A stretch of 64,000 nucleotides of DNA from NCBI RefSeq assembly GCF_900177765.1, contig NZ_FXWI01000001.1, positions 434,001 through 498,000 of the forward strand. Reading direction: 5' to 3'. This stretch comes from Agreia sp. VKM Ac-1783. Lineage in GTDB: Bacteria; Actinomycetota; Actinomycetes; Actinomycetales; Microbacteriaceae. Position numbers and translations under genes: made by a program. The stretch's first letter is position 1, and each line of letters begins with the position of its first letter. This document shows, in pieces, positions 1-8,570 of this stretch. The notes under the pieces are model-generated. The model was not told where the DNA came from, searched no databases, and saw only the letters and a list, made by a program, of their open reading frames with translations.

Positions 1-886
1 AGAAGGACTTGCCGGCCTTCTCTGCGGCGGCCTTGCCCGCCTCCACGGTCGAGGGCGTCGTTCCGAAGGTGAGCGTGAATGTCGTCATCAGGTAGAACAG
101 CACGTAGGTGGCCAGCATGATGAACGTGCCGAGAATGAGCGGTCGCCAGCTGGTCTTGAACACGCGCGCGAGGGGAAGCTTCGCGACCTCGCCCTTCTCC
201 ACGACCTTCTGGAAGGCGGGCGTCTCGATGAGTTTGAATCGCACGTAGAGACCGACCGCGACGAGCAGCGCACTGCCGAGGAACGGGATCCGCCAGCCCC
301 ACGCCGCGAAGTCCTCCGGGCTCAGGCCCAGCGAGAGCCACAGGAACACGCCGTTGGCGACGATGAATCCGATGGGGGCTCCCAGCTGCGGAAATGTTCC
401 GTAGATGGCGCGCTTGCCCTTGGGGGCGTTCTCGGTCGCCAGCAGGGCTGCGCCGCTCCACTCGCCGCCGAGGCCGAGGCCCTGGCAGAAGCGAAGAACG
501 ACCAGGAAGGTCGGTGCGAGCACGATCCAGCCGTCGACGCTCGCTGTCGGCAGACATCCGATCAGCACCGTGGCGATACCCATGGTGAGCAGCGAGGCCA
601 CGAGGGTGCCCTTGCGCCCGATCCTGTCGCCGAAGTGGCCGAAGATGATCGATCCGATCGGGCGGGCGACGAACGCCGCACCGAATGCGGCGAACGAGCT
701 CAGCAGCGCGGTGGTGTCGTCGGCGTTCGGAAAGAAGAGCTTGGGGAAGACCAGAACCGCGGCCGTCGCATAGACGTAGAAGTCGTAGAACTCGATCGAC
801 GTGCCGATGAGGCTGGCGAGAACGACGCGTGAGCGGGGATTGGTCTTGGGCGCGGGCGCGGTTGCGGCCGGGGCTGCGGATGACAT
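1..886 (-). CDS. MFS transporter of the metabolite:H+ symporter family, C-terminal part outside window
   Basis: Read on the minus strand from an ATG at 886, this frame is open to the window edge, so about 295 N-terminal residues are present and the C-terminus is missing. The protein begins MSSAAPAATAPAPKTNPRS and then reads SLIGTSIEFYDFYVYATAA, the signature of the ShiA/ProP-like metabolite:H+ symporter branch of the major facilitator superfamily. A further conserved stretch, FGHFGDRIGRKG, is the cytoplasmic loop 2-3 motif of MFS proteins. Several hydrophobic segments follow. Substrate is probably an organic acid or osmolyte but cannot be told from what is visible. It diverges from the ribokinase gene; a terminator-like hairpin lies in its leader. 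Confidence 0.88.
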   Translation of the reverse strand, partial: MSSAAPAATAPAPKTNPRSRVVLASLIGTSIEFYDFYVYATAAVLVFPKLFFPNADDTTALLSSFAAFGAAFVARPIGSIIFGHFGDRIGRKGTLVASLLTMGIATVLIGCLPTASVDGWIVLAPTFLVVLRFCQGLGLGGEWSGAALLATENAPKGKRAIYGTFPQLGAPIGFIVANGVFLWLSLGLSPEDFAAWGWRIPFLGSALLVAVGLYVRFKLIETPAFQKVVEKGEVAKLPLARVFKTSWRPLILGTFIMLATYVLFYLMTTFTLTFGTTPSTVEAGKAAAEKAGKSF

Positions 887-992
887 GGCGGGCTTTCGGT
901 GAATGCGTCGAGGCTCGACGAGAGGGGGGCATCGGGGCGCTGTTCGAAAGACCGGCGTTGTTCGCCGCGTCTCGCGAGACGCCATCGATGCG

Positions 993-1030
993 AAAAAATG
1001 GGGGCGCGGGTTCCGCGCCCCCATCATTTT
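993..1030 (-). terminator. Strong hairpin with T-tract in the leader of the MFS gene
   Basis: A 12-bp stem (998-1009 with 1013-1024, loop gtt) is followed on the minus strand by six T residues (complement of 993-998), the shape of a rho-independent terminator. On the plus strand the T-tract is weaker (tttt at 1027-1030). It sits between two divergent genes, about 110 bp upstream of the MFS start, so it could be a transcription attenuator or a block against antisense read-through. Confidence 0.6.
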
Positions 1031-1162
1031 AGGGCTTCTCTTCAGAGAACCGGGCCCGCCATCGTGCCGGAAAGCTGCAATTCAGTCATCCGAGTGGCGA
1101 ACGGCGGCTCGCCTAGGATTGTGCCGGGTGCGCCGCCGAAGGCGACCCAGGATGGATCGACA

Positions 1163-1978
1163 ATGCCCCGCGTCTACGTCGTCGGCTCGCTGAACATCGA
1201 CTCGGTCGTCGAAGTTGAGCGGCATCCACAGCCTGGAGAGACGCTGATGGGGGGTGACGTGGCCACCTACTTCGGAGGCAAGGGCGCGAACCAGGCGGTC
1301 GCGGCCGCGGCAGCCGGCGCCGACGTGTCGTTCATCGGACGTGTGGGCGACGATTCGGGCGGGCACGACTACGTCGCGCGGCTCCGCGCCCGCGGCATCG
1401 ACGCCAGCGGGGTCACCGTGACACCCGATTCGACTACCGGGCACGCGATGATCGCGGTGGACGCGCGAGCTGAGAACACCATCATCGTGTCTCCCGGGGC
1501 GAACGCACGTCTCGGGCTGGCCGATCTCACACCGCTCGAGGGCATGCAGCCGGGCGATGTGCTGCTCGCGCCCCTGGAATCCGACCTCAACGTGATCGCC
1601 GAGGCTGCTCGAATGGCGCGAGCGCGCAATGCCCGGGTCGTGCTGAACCTCGCGCCGTTCGCCGAGTTGCCCGCCGCGGTCCTCGCTTTGGCCGACCCCG
1701 TGGTCGTCAATGAGCACGAGGTCGAGCAGCTCGAGCGCTCGGGGGTCTCGCCGCAGTCGCTGCTCGTGACCCTCGGGTCTGCGGGTTCCCGCTGGGGATC
1801 GATCGAGGTATCGGCCGCGCGGGTCGAGCGGGTCGTCGACACCACCGGCGCGGGCGACAGCTATTGCGGCACGCTCGCCGCCGGTCTGGCCGCGGGGCTG
1901 GATGCGCGGGCCGCTATGCAGGCGGCCAGCGATGCAGCGGGTCGCGCCGTCGCCTGGGTCGGCGCGCAACAGGACTGA
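1163..1978 (+). CDS. rbsK: Ribokinase / PfkB-family sugar kinase
   Basis: A 271-residue PfkB-family kinase that would phosphorylate ribose (or a related sugar or nucleoside) with ATP in the cytoplasm. The N-terminus (PRVYVVGSLNIDSVV) matches the family, followed by the substrate-side glycine motif YFGGKGANQAVAAA near residue 33 and the C-terminal anion-hole/catalytic motif DTTGAGDSYCGTLAAG near residue 230, with the catalytic Asp. Length is slightly shorter than E. coli RbsK (309). The frame is open further upstream to 899, but homology starts at the ATG at 1163. It converges on ribH with a 34-bp gap. Ribokinase is the most likely assignment; another PfkB sugar specificity is possible. Confidence 0.9.
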   Translation: MPRVYVVGSLNIDSVVEVERHPQPGETLMGGDVATYFGGKGANQAVAAAAAGADVSFIGRVGDDSGGHDYVARLRARGIDASGVTVTPDSTTGHAMIAVDARAENTIIVSPGANARLGLADLTPLEGMQPGDVLLAPLESDLNVIAEAARMARARNARVVLNLAPFAELPAAVLALADPVVVNEHEVEQLERSGVSPQSLLVTLGSAGSRWGSIEVSAARVERVVDTTGAGDSYCGTLAAGLAAGLDARAAMQAASDAAGRAVAWVGAQQD

Positions 1979-2012
1979 CCGGACTCGCCGGCATGAGACT
2001 GCCGCAGAGGCC

Positions 2013-2492
2013 TCAGCGGCGCAACTTCATGATCGTCTGAATTGCACGCACGGTGGCGATCGCGGCCTCGGCGGCCTCCGCTCCCTTGTCCTCCTTCGAA
2101 CCCGGCAGGCCAGCGCGGTCGAGCCCCTGCTGCTCGTCGTCGAGCGTGAGAACGCCGAATCCGATGGGCTTGCCGGTACGAATGCTCACCTGCGTGAGGC
2201 CGGAGGTCGCGGCATCCGACACGTATTCGAAGTGGGGCGTGCCGCCGCGGATGATCACGCCGAGCGCGACCACCGCGTCGGCTCCCGCCTCGAGTGCGGT
2301 GTTGGCGACGACGGGCAACTCGAAGCTGCCCGGAACGCGGATCTCGGTGACCTCCGCGCCTGCGGCCTCGAGTACGCGGTGCGCCCCGGCGAGCAGTCCG
2401 TTGGTGATCGTCTCGTGCCACATGCCGGCCACGATCGTGATCTTGAGGCCGGTGCCGTCGGTGTTGAGTGTGGGGGATCCTGCACCGCTCAT
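2013..2492 (-). CDS. ribH: 6,7-dimethyl-8-ribityllumazine synthase
   Basis: Condenses 5-amino-6-ribitylaminouracil with 3,4-dihydroxy-2-butanone 4-phosphate, the penultimate riboflavin step. At 159 residues it has the usual length. The core shows SFELPVVANTAL, VVALGVIIRGGTPHFEYV (with the catalytic His) and SIRTGKPIGFGVLT, all diagnostic. The ATG at 2492 overlaps the ribBA stop codon as ATGA, so translational coupling is likely. It is the last gene of the ribD-ribE-ribBA-ribH operon and so falls under the FMN riboswitch at about 5.6-5.75 kb. Confidence 0.97.
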   Translation of the reverse strand: MSGAGSPTLNTDGTGLKITIVAGMWHETITNGLLAGAHRVLEAAGAEVTEIRVPGSFELPVVANTALEAGADAVVALGVIIRGGTPHFEYVSDAATSGLTQVSIRTGKPIGFGVLTLDDEQQGLDRAGLPGSKEDKGAEAAEAAIATVRAIQTIMKLRR

Positions 2493-3835
2493 GATGAGGG
2501 CCTTTCGTCGGGGGTGGTGGGGGTGATCGGGCTATCGGTGACCCAGGTGGGGATGACGTGGCCCATCCGCGCGGCTTTCGCCGACAGGTAACCGGCGTTC
2601 GCGGCGTCGACGCCGACGATGAGGGGCACGCGTTCAGAGACAGTCACACCGTGCTGCTCGAGTTGGCTGACCTTGTCGGGATTGTTCGTGAGGAGCCGAA
2701 CCGACCTCACGTCGAGGTCTTCGAGGATCGCGACCGCGGCTCCGTAGTCGCGCGCGTCGGCCGGAAGGCCCAGGGCGAGGTTCGCGTCGAGGGTGTCGAG
2801 ACCGTCCTCCTGGAGCCGGTACGCCCGTAGCTTGTTGAGGAGACCGATGCCTCGCCCCTCGTGGCCGCGCAGGTAGATGACTGCTCCGCCCGTGGCGTGT
2901 ACCTGGTCGAGAGCCTCCTGCAGCTGCGGGCCGCACTCGCACTTCAACGAACCGAAGGCCTCTCCCGTGAGGCATTCGGAGTGGATGCGTACGACCGCCG
3001 ACTCCGCCTTCGTGTCGCCGGAGATCAGGGCCAGATGCTCGTAGCCCGTGGTCGTGTCGTGGTAGGCCCTGATGCGGAAATCGCCGTGAACGGTGGGAAC
3101 GGTCGTCTCGACCTCGAAGGTGACGCGCAGGGGCTCGGCGGCGGCTTCGGGCGCGGCCACGATGGCCTCGGATGGCGTGCCGACCAGCCGGGCCGCGGCA
3201 TCCACACCGTCGAGGTAATCGATCAGCGCGGCGATCGTCGTGACAGGAAGTCCGGACTCGGCACCCAGCGCGAGGAGCTCGGGGAGCCTCATCATCTCTC
3301 CGTCGTCGGCGACGATCTCTCCGATGACGCCCACTGGAGTGAGGCCCGCGAGCGTGAGCAGATCGACGGTGGCCTCTGTGTGGCCCGGACGCACTCGGAC
3401 GCCGCCGGAGACAGCTCGCACCGGCAGAACGTGGCCGGGTCGGATGAAGCTCTGCGGTGTCGACTCCGGGTCGGCGAGGCGTCGGAACGTCTTCGCCCTG
3501 TCGGATGCGCTGATTCCCGTGGTGATGCCGGAGGACGCATCGACCGTGACCGTGTAGTCGGTGCGCAGCGAATCCTCGTTGCGCTCGACCATGCCGGGAA
3601 GCCCGAGCCTGTCGCTCGTCTCGCGGGTCATGGGCGCGCACAGAAAGCCGGAGGTGTGCCGCACCATCCAGGCGATCCACTCGGGGCTCGCGAGCTCCGC
3701 CGCGAGAATCGCGTCGCCCTCGTTCTCTCGGTTCTCGGCGTCGGCGACGATGACGGGGCGCCCCGACCTAAGAGCGTCGAGTACATCTGCCATCGGCGAG
3801 AGGCCGGTTGCGACGGCTGACGTTGCGGCGCTCAT
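2489..3835 (-). CDS. ribBA: Bifunctional 3,4-dihydroxy-2-butanone 4-phosphate synthase / GTP cyclohydrolase II
   Basis: A 448-residue fusion supplying both precursors of riboflavin. The N-terminal RibB half shows the acidic motif ENRENEGD, RHTSGFLCAPM, SGITTGISASDRAKT and RPGHTEATVDL. The C-terminal RibA half has the zinc cysteines CLTGEAFGSLKCECGPQL and the catalytic RGHEGRGIGLLNKLRAY, with the His-containing RGHEGRG variant typical of actinobacteria rather than the E. coli RQEGRG. The ATG at 3835 overlaps the ribE stop as ATGA, and its own stop overlaps the ribH start, so the three genes are coupled. The frame is open upstream to 3973 but that is inside ribE and not homologous. Confidence 0.97.
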   Translation of the reverse strand: MSAATSAVATGLSPMADVLDALRSGRPVIVADAENRENEGDAILAAELASPEWIAWMVRHTSGFLCAPMTRETSDRLGLPGMVERNEDSLRTDYTVTVDASSGITTGISASDRAKTFRRLADPESTPQSFIRPGHVLPVRAVSGGVRVRPGHTEATVDLLTLAGLTPVGVIGEIVADDGEMMRLPELLALGAESGLPVTTIAALIDYLDGVDAAARLVGTPSEAIVAAPEAAAEPLRVTFEVETTVPTVHGDFRIRAYHDTTTGYEHLALISGDTKAESAVVRIHSECLTGEAFGSLKCECGPQLQEALDQVHATGGAVIYLRGHEGRGIGLLNKLRAYRLQEDGLDTLDANLALGLPADARDYGAAVAILEDLDVRSVRLLTNNPDKVSQLEQHGVTVSERVPLIVGVDAANAGYLSAKAARMGHVIPTWVTDSPITPTTPDERPSS

Positions 3836-4443
3836 GAGCGTGATCCGAACGCGAGGAGCCGCTCCACATGTCGGGCGAGGATGTCGGTCTCGATATTCAC
3901 CCGGTCGCCGGGCGCGAGCGATCCGAGGGTGGTGGCCGCGAGCGTCTCGGGAATGAGCGAGACCTCGAACCACTCGCCCTCGTCGTCACGACCGACGGCA
4001 GACACCGTCAACGAGACGCCCGAGACGGCGATCGACCCCTTGTCGACGACGAGGCGCGCGAGGTCGTCGGCCAGTCTGAAGCGCAGCACGCTCCACGCTT
4101 CGCCGGGCGAGACCGAGATGACAGTGGCCGTGCCGTCGATGTGACCCTGCACGATGTGGCCGCCGAGTCTGTCACCCACCAGCGCCGCGCGCTCGAGATT
4201 GACCTCCGACCCGGAGACGAGTGTGCCGATGGTCGACATCGAGAGTGTCTGTGCCATCACATCGGCGGTGAACGTGTCCTCGGAGCGGTCGACGACCGTG
4301 AGGCACACCCCGCTCACCGAGATGGAGTCCCCGTGCCGGGCATCCGACACCGACAGCGGGCCGCGAACGGTCAGCCGAAGCGCGTCGTGTGAGGGAACGA
4401 CCTCGACGACAGTTCCGCGCTCTTCGATGATTCCGGTGAACAT
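3832..4443 (-). CDS. ribE: Riboflavin synthase alpha chain
   Basis: Dismutates two molecules of 6,7-dimethyl-8-ribityllumazine to riboflavin. The 203-residue protein begins FTGIIEERGTVVEV and carries the two tandem lumazine-binding barrels characteristic of the family; the second starts around residue 98 with HIVQGHIDGTATV. The ATG at 4443 lies one base after the ribD stop and its stop overlaps the ribBA start. Length and motifs are typical, so the assignment is secure. Confidence 0.96.
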   Translation of the reverse strand: MFTGIIEERGTVVEVVPSHDALRLTVRGPLSVSDARHGDSISVSGVCLTVVDRSEDTFTADVMAQTLSMSTIGTLVSGSEVNLERAALVGDRLGGHIVQGHIDGTATVISVSPGEAWSVLRFRLADDLARLVVDKGSIAVSGVSLTVSAVGRDDEGEWFEVSLIPETLAATTLGSLAPGDRVNIETDILARHVERLLAFGSRS

Positions 4444-4444
4444 G

Positions 4445-5497
4445 TCAGTCGTCTTCTTTCGTGGGCAGGTCGTTGGTGGTGAGGGGTCGGGCGACCAGCA
4501 GAACGTCGTCGCCCAGGAGTTCGATGTGGTCGAAGCGCATGCGGGCCTGCTCCGAGATGGTGCGGACGCCGACATCGGTGATCGCGGTCACCGGCCCGCC
4601 CAGCACGGTGGGGGCGAGGTAGACGAGTACCTCGTCGGCCAGGCCCGCGGCGAGAAAGGCGCTCGCCACGGTAGGTCCTCCCTCGACGAACACGTGGCGC
4701 ACGTCGCGCTCGGCGAGCATCGTCAGGAGTCCTGATAGATCGCGGCTCGGGTACTCGATCGCCCCGGCCGGATGCGCGAACACGCGCGAATCGCGTGGCA
4801 CGGAGCGGCGGCCCACGATCACGGCAATCGGCTGCTCCGAGAGCTCGCGGCCGTCGGAGTCGCGCGCCGTGAGACTGGGATCGTCGGCGAGTACCGTGCC
4901 CGTGCCCGCGACGATGGCTCCGGCCTCGGCGCGGCGGCGATGCACGTCGGCTCGAGAGCTGGGCCCGGTGATCCAGCGGCTGCTGCCATCGGCCGCCGCG
5001 GCTCGCCCGTCGAGGCTGGATGCCCACTTGACGGTCACGAAGGGAACGCCGCGTCGTATCGACGTGAGCCACGGACGGATGTTCTCCTCCGCCTCGTCGC
5101 CGAGGACTCCTTCCTCGACGTCGACGCCGGCCATTCGAAGCCGCTCTCCGCCTCCGGAGGACGAGGCCCCTGGATCGGCCACGGCGTACACGACGCGACC
5201 GACGCCGGCGTCGATGAGTGCCTCGCTGCACGGCCCTGTGGCGCCCGTGTGGTTGCAGGGCTCGAGTGTGACGACGGCGGTGGCACCCTGGGCGAGCGCG
5301 CGATCCGCGAGAGCGCCCAACGCGGCGACCTCGGCGTGAGCCGTGCCCCGGCCGCGGTGCCAACCTTCGGCGATGACGCGACCCTCGGCATCCAGAATCA
5401 CGCAGCCGACCCGCGGATTAGCGCCGTTGGCCGGACCGCGTCGGGACAACTCGATGGCACGACGCATGGCGTCGGTCTCGTGTCTCTGGCTGGTCAT
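4445..5497 (-). CDS. ribD: Bifunctional diaminohydroxyphosphoribosylaminopyrimidine deaminase / 5-amino-6-(5-phosphoribosylamino)uracil reductase
   Basis: Catalyses the deamination and side-chain reduction steps of riboflavin synthesis. The N-terminal cytidine-deaminase-like domain has the zinc site HAEVAAL and EPCNHTGATGPCSEAL. The C-terminal reductase domain starts near residue 145 with VPFVTVKWASSLDGR and continues with GSSRWITGPSSRADVH. Start: ATG at 5497 (MTSQRHETDAMRRAIEL), preceded by ggagacc as ribosome-binding site; the frame extends further upstream into the riboswitch linker without homology. 350 residues is normal. First gene of the rib operon, directly downstream of the FMN riboswitch. 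Confidence 0.96.
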   Translation of the reverse strand: MTSQRHETDAMRRAIELSRRGPANGANPRVGCVILDAEGRVIAEGWHRGRGTAHAEVAALGALADRALAQGATAVVTLEPCNHTGATGPCSEALIDAGVGRVVYAVADPGASSSGGGERLRMAGVDVEEGVLGDEAEENIRPWLTSIRRGVPFVTVKWASSLDGRAAAADGSSRWITGPSSRADVHRRRAEAGAIVAGTGTVLADDPSLTARDSDGRELSEQPIAVIVGRRSVPRDSRVFAHPAGAIEYPSRDLSGLLTMLAERDVRHVFVEGGPTVASAFLAAGLADEVLVYLAPTVLGGPVTAITDVGVRTISEQARMRFDHIELLGDDVLLVARPLTTNDLPTKEDD

Positions 5498-5591
5498 CCG
5501 GTCTCCGTCTGGTCGACGCATTCCGGGGCCCCGTCGTTCGACGAGTTCGCAGGACGCAGCCGCGCGAGGGCGCAGAACTGCGGTGCGCGTG

Positions 5592-5752
5592 CATCCTCTC
5601 ATCCGGACTTTGGAAGCGAAGGATCTCGCCTCGTTACCGTCGGTCCTGGAGTTTCACCAGGTCAACCGAAGAGTGTTCGTTCTCGAGGAGAACGCGTCGT
5701 CTGCGGCTCGCGGACTATAACCGCCGGTTCGGAATTCCACCGACCCCGGAGC
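5592..5752 (-). promoter_or_regulatory. FMN riboswitch (RFN element) controlling the rib operon
   Basis: Read on the minus strand, the region begins at about 5752 with ctccggggtcggtggaattc, continues with cgaaccggcggttatagtcc and cgcgagcc, and ends with ggttgacctggtgaaactcc, aggaccgacggt and agtccggatgagaggatg. These are the conserved joining segments and stems of the RFN element in the correct order. The 3' end lies about 95 nt before the ribD start, leaving room for an expression platform; no clear U-rich terminator is visible there, so control of translation initiation is plausible. FMN binding would repress ribD-ribE-ribBA-ribH. Confidence 0.95.
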
Positions 5753-5789
5753 ACGTACTGCAACAATCTCGACCCGCCTTGCGGCGAGG

Positions 5790-6563
5790 TCACTTACTAC
5801 TTATACCCCCAACGCCGGGGCGTCGCGAATATTCCAAGGCGCCGCGTGACGATCCGAAGCGGTCGGCGAGGCCCCAGGAGGTCACTTTGAGGAGGGCCTC
5901 GGCGACGATTCCGGAGCTCATCTTGGAAGCCCCCTCTACCCGCTCGACGAACGTGATCGGAAACTCGCGCACGTCTCCGCCGGTCTTCTCGACGAGCCAG
6001 GCCATCTCGATCTGGAAGCAGTAGCCCTGGCTGGCGACGCTGTCGAAGTCGATCTTCCTCAGGGTGTCGACGCGGAATCCGCGGAATCCAGAGGTGATGT
6101 CGTGCAACCGCGACCGAAGGAGGATGCGCGCGTACAGTGTGCCGCCCTGCGAGATGAGGCGTCGATACAGGGGCCAGTTTCGGGTCTTGCCTCCCGGAAT
6201 CCAGCGGGCTCCGATCGACAGGTCTGCGCCCTGCTCGAGCTGCGCGATCATCAGGGGCAGCTCTTCGGGCTGGTGAGATCCGTCAGCGTCCATCTCGATG
6301 ATGAAGTCGACATCGTGGTCTTCTGCCCAGCGGAATCCGGCGATGTAGGCGGCTCCGAGACCGTTCTTCTCGGAGCGGTGCATCACGGTCACACGGTCGT
6401 CGCGGGCGGCGATCTCATCGGCGAGGCGACCTGTGCCGTCGGGGCTGTTGTCGTCGACGACGAGGATGCGCGTGGTCGGCACGGCCTGCAGTGTGCGCTC
6501 GATCGCGGCAGGCAGCGCGTTCAGCTCGTTGTACGTCGGAATGACGACAAGGGTGGATGACAT
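5790..6563 (-). CDS. Family 2 glycosyltransferase, DPM1-like polyprenol monophosphomannose synthase
   Basis: Likely transfers a sugar, usually mannose from GDP-mannose, to polyprenyl phosphate on the inner membrane face. The 257-residue protein opens with the GT-A nucleotide-binding strand STLVVIPTYNE, followed by VVDDNSPDGTG, the DxD-type motif EMDADGSHQPE and SIGARWIPGGKTRNWPL, all typical of soluble DPM1/Ppm1 catalytic domains. C-terminal transmembrane segments of some homologues are absent. Start: ATG at 6563, where homology begins; the frame is open to 6839 but that part is not conserved. It diverges from a GtrA-family gene, a common partnership in lipid-linked sugar transfer. Confidence 0.9.
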   Translation of the reverse strand: MSSTLVVIPTYNELNALPAAIERTLQAVPTTRILVVDDNSPDGTGRLADEIAARDDRVTVMHRSEKNGLGAAYIAGFRWAEDHDVDFIIEMDADGSHQPEELPLMIAQLEQGADLSIGARWIPGGKTRNWPLYRRLISQGGTLYARILLRSRLHDITSGFRGFRVDTLRKIDFDSVASQGYCFQIEMAWLVEKTGGDVREFPITFVERVEGASKMSSGIVAEALLKVTSWGLADRFGSSRGALEYSRRPGVGGISSK

Positions 6564-6841
6564 GGGGTGCCTCTCTGACAAAACCGTACGGCAGCCGATC
6601 GCGGCCGGAGCAGTGGTCACTCTAAAGGGCGGCACCGGCGAGATCGCTGGACGTTCCCTGATGTTCTGTTGAGTGTCCTGGGGCGAACCGTCCACGAGGT
6701 GTCGTAGAGGTGGATTCTGCGTGAACGCAGAGTCAAGCCTGGGCCGGTTCTCAGTATTGGTCGGGCCGTCGTTGCTAGCCTCGAAAGAGACTCGACAGCG
6801 CTGTTGATCCACCCCATATTCCTTTTGCGTTTGGAACACTC

Positions 6842-7372
6842 ATGGCTTCGATCGACCTGCTCGGCTTCGTGCCTTCGCGCTACCGCAAAATCGTGCTCGA
6901 ACTCGTGCAGTTCGGCATGGTCGGTGGCATCGGCTTCGTCGTTCAGGTGTCGGTGTTCAATGCTCTGCGCTCCACGGTCTTCTCGCCCACGGTCATCCAC
7001 GCCGGACCTATTCTCGCGATGCTGATCTCGACGCTCCTGGCCATCGTCGTCAACTGGCTCGGTAACCGCTACTGGACCTTCCGCTCGAAACGACAGACGA
7101 AGATCGTGCGTGAGAGCGTCGAGTTCTTCGCGGTCAGCGTCGTCGGCATGATGATCGGCCTCGGCTGCCTGTGGTTCTCGCACTACGTGCTCGGGTACCG
7201 CAGTGTGCTGGCAGACAACATCTCCGGCAACGTCATCGGCCTGGTGCTCGGCGCTGCGTTCCGCTTCGTGCTGTATCGCTTCTGGGTCTTCAATGCCTCA
7301 CGCTCGCTCGACGCCGTCTCGGTCACGTCTCCTGTAGCCGTCGTCTCCGAGGCTGCGCGTCGCTCCAACTGA
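6842..7372 (+). CDS. GtrA family membrane protein
   Basis: A 176-residue protein with four predicted transmembrane helices (approximately residues 20-42, 58-76, 96-118 and 126-146). The segments VQFGMVGGIGFVVQVSVFN and VVNWLGNRYWTFRSK match the GtrA/DPMS flippase-like family, whose members translocate or assist transfer of polyprenyl-linked sugars. It sits head to head with a DPM1-like glycosyltransferase, so the pair probably glycosylates a cell-envelope polymer or protein. The C-terminal 30 residues are not conserved. The start ATG at 6842 follows a 278-bp shared promoter region. Confidence 0.9.
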   Translation: MASIDLLGFVPSRYRKIVLELVQFGMVGGIGFVVQVSVFNALRSTVFSPTVIHAGPILAMLISTLLAIVVNWLGNRYWTFRSKRQTKIVRESVEFFAVSVVGMMIGLGCLWFSHYVLGYRSVLADNISGNVIGLVLGAAFRFVLYRFWVFNASRSLDAVSVTSPVAVVSEAARRSN

Positions 7373-7404
7373 CCTCACGCCTGACCGGTCTCGCTCCAGC
7401 GCAA

Positions 7405-7410
7405 TAGGCT
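7405..7410 (+). promoter_or_regulatory. -10 box TAGGCT of the FUSC gene
   Basis: TAGGCT ends 7 nt before the GTG start, so transcription would begin at or next to the start codon (leaderless). A ggag lies between them, so a short leader with ribosome-binding site is the alternative. Confidence 0.45.
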
Positions 7411-7417
7411 GGAGATC

Positions 7418-8551
7418 GTGACGAGACCACGTTCGGCCGAGGCTTCCGAGCGTGGCGCGTTCGCTCGCCGGATGGTCGAAGCCGGGCTCGCTCCAGCGCG
7501 TTACGCGCGGGTGCTGCAGTCGGATGACAGGGCGCCCCTGCTGCAGATCGTGAAGACAGGGGTCGCCGCATCCCTCGCGTGGATCGTCTGCCTGGCCATT
7601 CTGCCGGAGCAAGTGCCCGTTTTCGGTGCCATCGCCGCGATCATCGTGGTTCAGCCGAGTGTGAACCAGTCGTTCGCCAAAGCGCTCGAGCGAACCGTCG
7701 GCGTGATTGTCGGCGTGATCATCGCCTATCTTGTCGGGCTGGTGTTCGGCTCGTCGACGTGGATCGTTCTGCTCGCGATCATTCTCGCGCTTCTCACTGG
7801 TTGGGCGCTTCGCCTGAGCCAGTCGACGACCGTGCAACTGCCGATCAGCGCCATGCTCGTTCTCACGATCGGCGCTCAGACGCCGGGATACGCGGCGGGC
7901 CGCATCGTCGAGACAGCGCTGGGGGCCGTGGTCGCCGTCGTGATCAATCTCGTGATCGTGCCGCCGGTGAGGCTTCAGCCGGCCCACGACGCCGTGGCGG
8001 CTCTCGGACGGGAGACGGCCGCGTGCCTCGACGGCCTCGCTCGGCTGCTCACGGAGCCGTCGGCCGCGGCCGACCGCAACCGCGCGCTCGTCGAGGTGCG
8101 CCTGCTGGCTCCGATGCTGACAAAGGCGCGTGCGGCCGTCACGGGGGCCGAGGAGAGCTTGCGATTCAACCCGCGCAGGCGAGCCAATTCCGAGGCGCTG
8201 GAGCTCGACGACGACCTGCTCGCCATGCTGAGCGTCATCGTGAGTCGCGTGCCCGGCATGGTGCGCGGCCTTGCCGACAACTACGACGAATCCCTGCACA
8301 CCGAGAGCACGGTCGCGGGCCTCGCCGATGAGATGAAAAAGGCGGCCCACGACCTGCGCCTCGTGATGCAGGAGTCCGATCTCCAGACGGTGGAGCCGCT
8401 ACCACGCACCGCTGAGCTGCCGGCACTGACGGCGCCCTTTCAGGTCGTCACCCCGAGCCCCACCCACTGGATTCTCATCGGCTCGCTCATCGAGGATCTG
8501 CGACGAGTACACGAGGTCGTCGTCGAGGCGGGTCAGAGCGTGCGGCGCTGA
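7418..8551 (+). CDS. FUSC / aromatic acid exporter family membrane protein
   Basis: A 377-residue protein with about six transmembrane helices in the first 190 residues (for example GVIVGVIIAYLVGLVFG and WIVLLAIILALLTGWAL) and a cytoplasmic, helical C-terminal half. The repeated N-terminal pattern TGVAASLAWIVCLAIL, VQPSVNQSFAKALERTVG is that of the aromatic acid exporter/fusaric acid resistance family. The substrate is unknown. GTG start at 7418 with TAGGCT upstream. Converges with trpS (19-bp gap). Confidence 0.82.
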   Translation: MTRPRSAEASERGAFARRMVEAGLAPARYARVLQSDDRAPLLQIVKTGVAASLAWIVCLAILPEQVPVFGAIAAIIVVQPSVNQSFAKALERTVGVIVGVIIAYLVGLVFGSSTWIVLLAIILALLTGWALRLSQSTTVQLPISAMLVLTIGAQTPGYAAGRIVETALGAVVAVVINLVIVPPVRLQPAHDAVAALGRETAACLDGLARLLTEPSAAADRNRALVEVRLLAPMLTKARAAVTGAEESLRFNPRRRANSEALELDDDLLAMLSVIVSRVPGMVRGLADNYDESLHTESTVAGLADEMKKAAHDLRLVMQESDLQTVEPLPRTAELPALTAPFQVVTPSPTHWILIGSLIEDLRRVHEVVVEAGQSVRR

Positions 8552-8570
8552 GCGCGCCACGTGCTCTGAG

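Noticed and set aside
7298-8350. Long minus-strand frame opposite the FUSC gene
   Set aside because: Low-complexity Arg/His/Gly/Asp translation, no start signal, and the opposite strand has a clear membrane protein.
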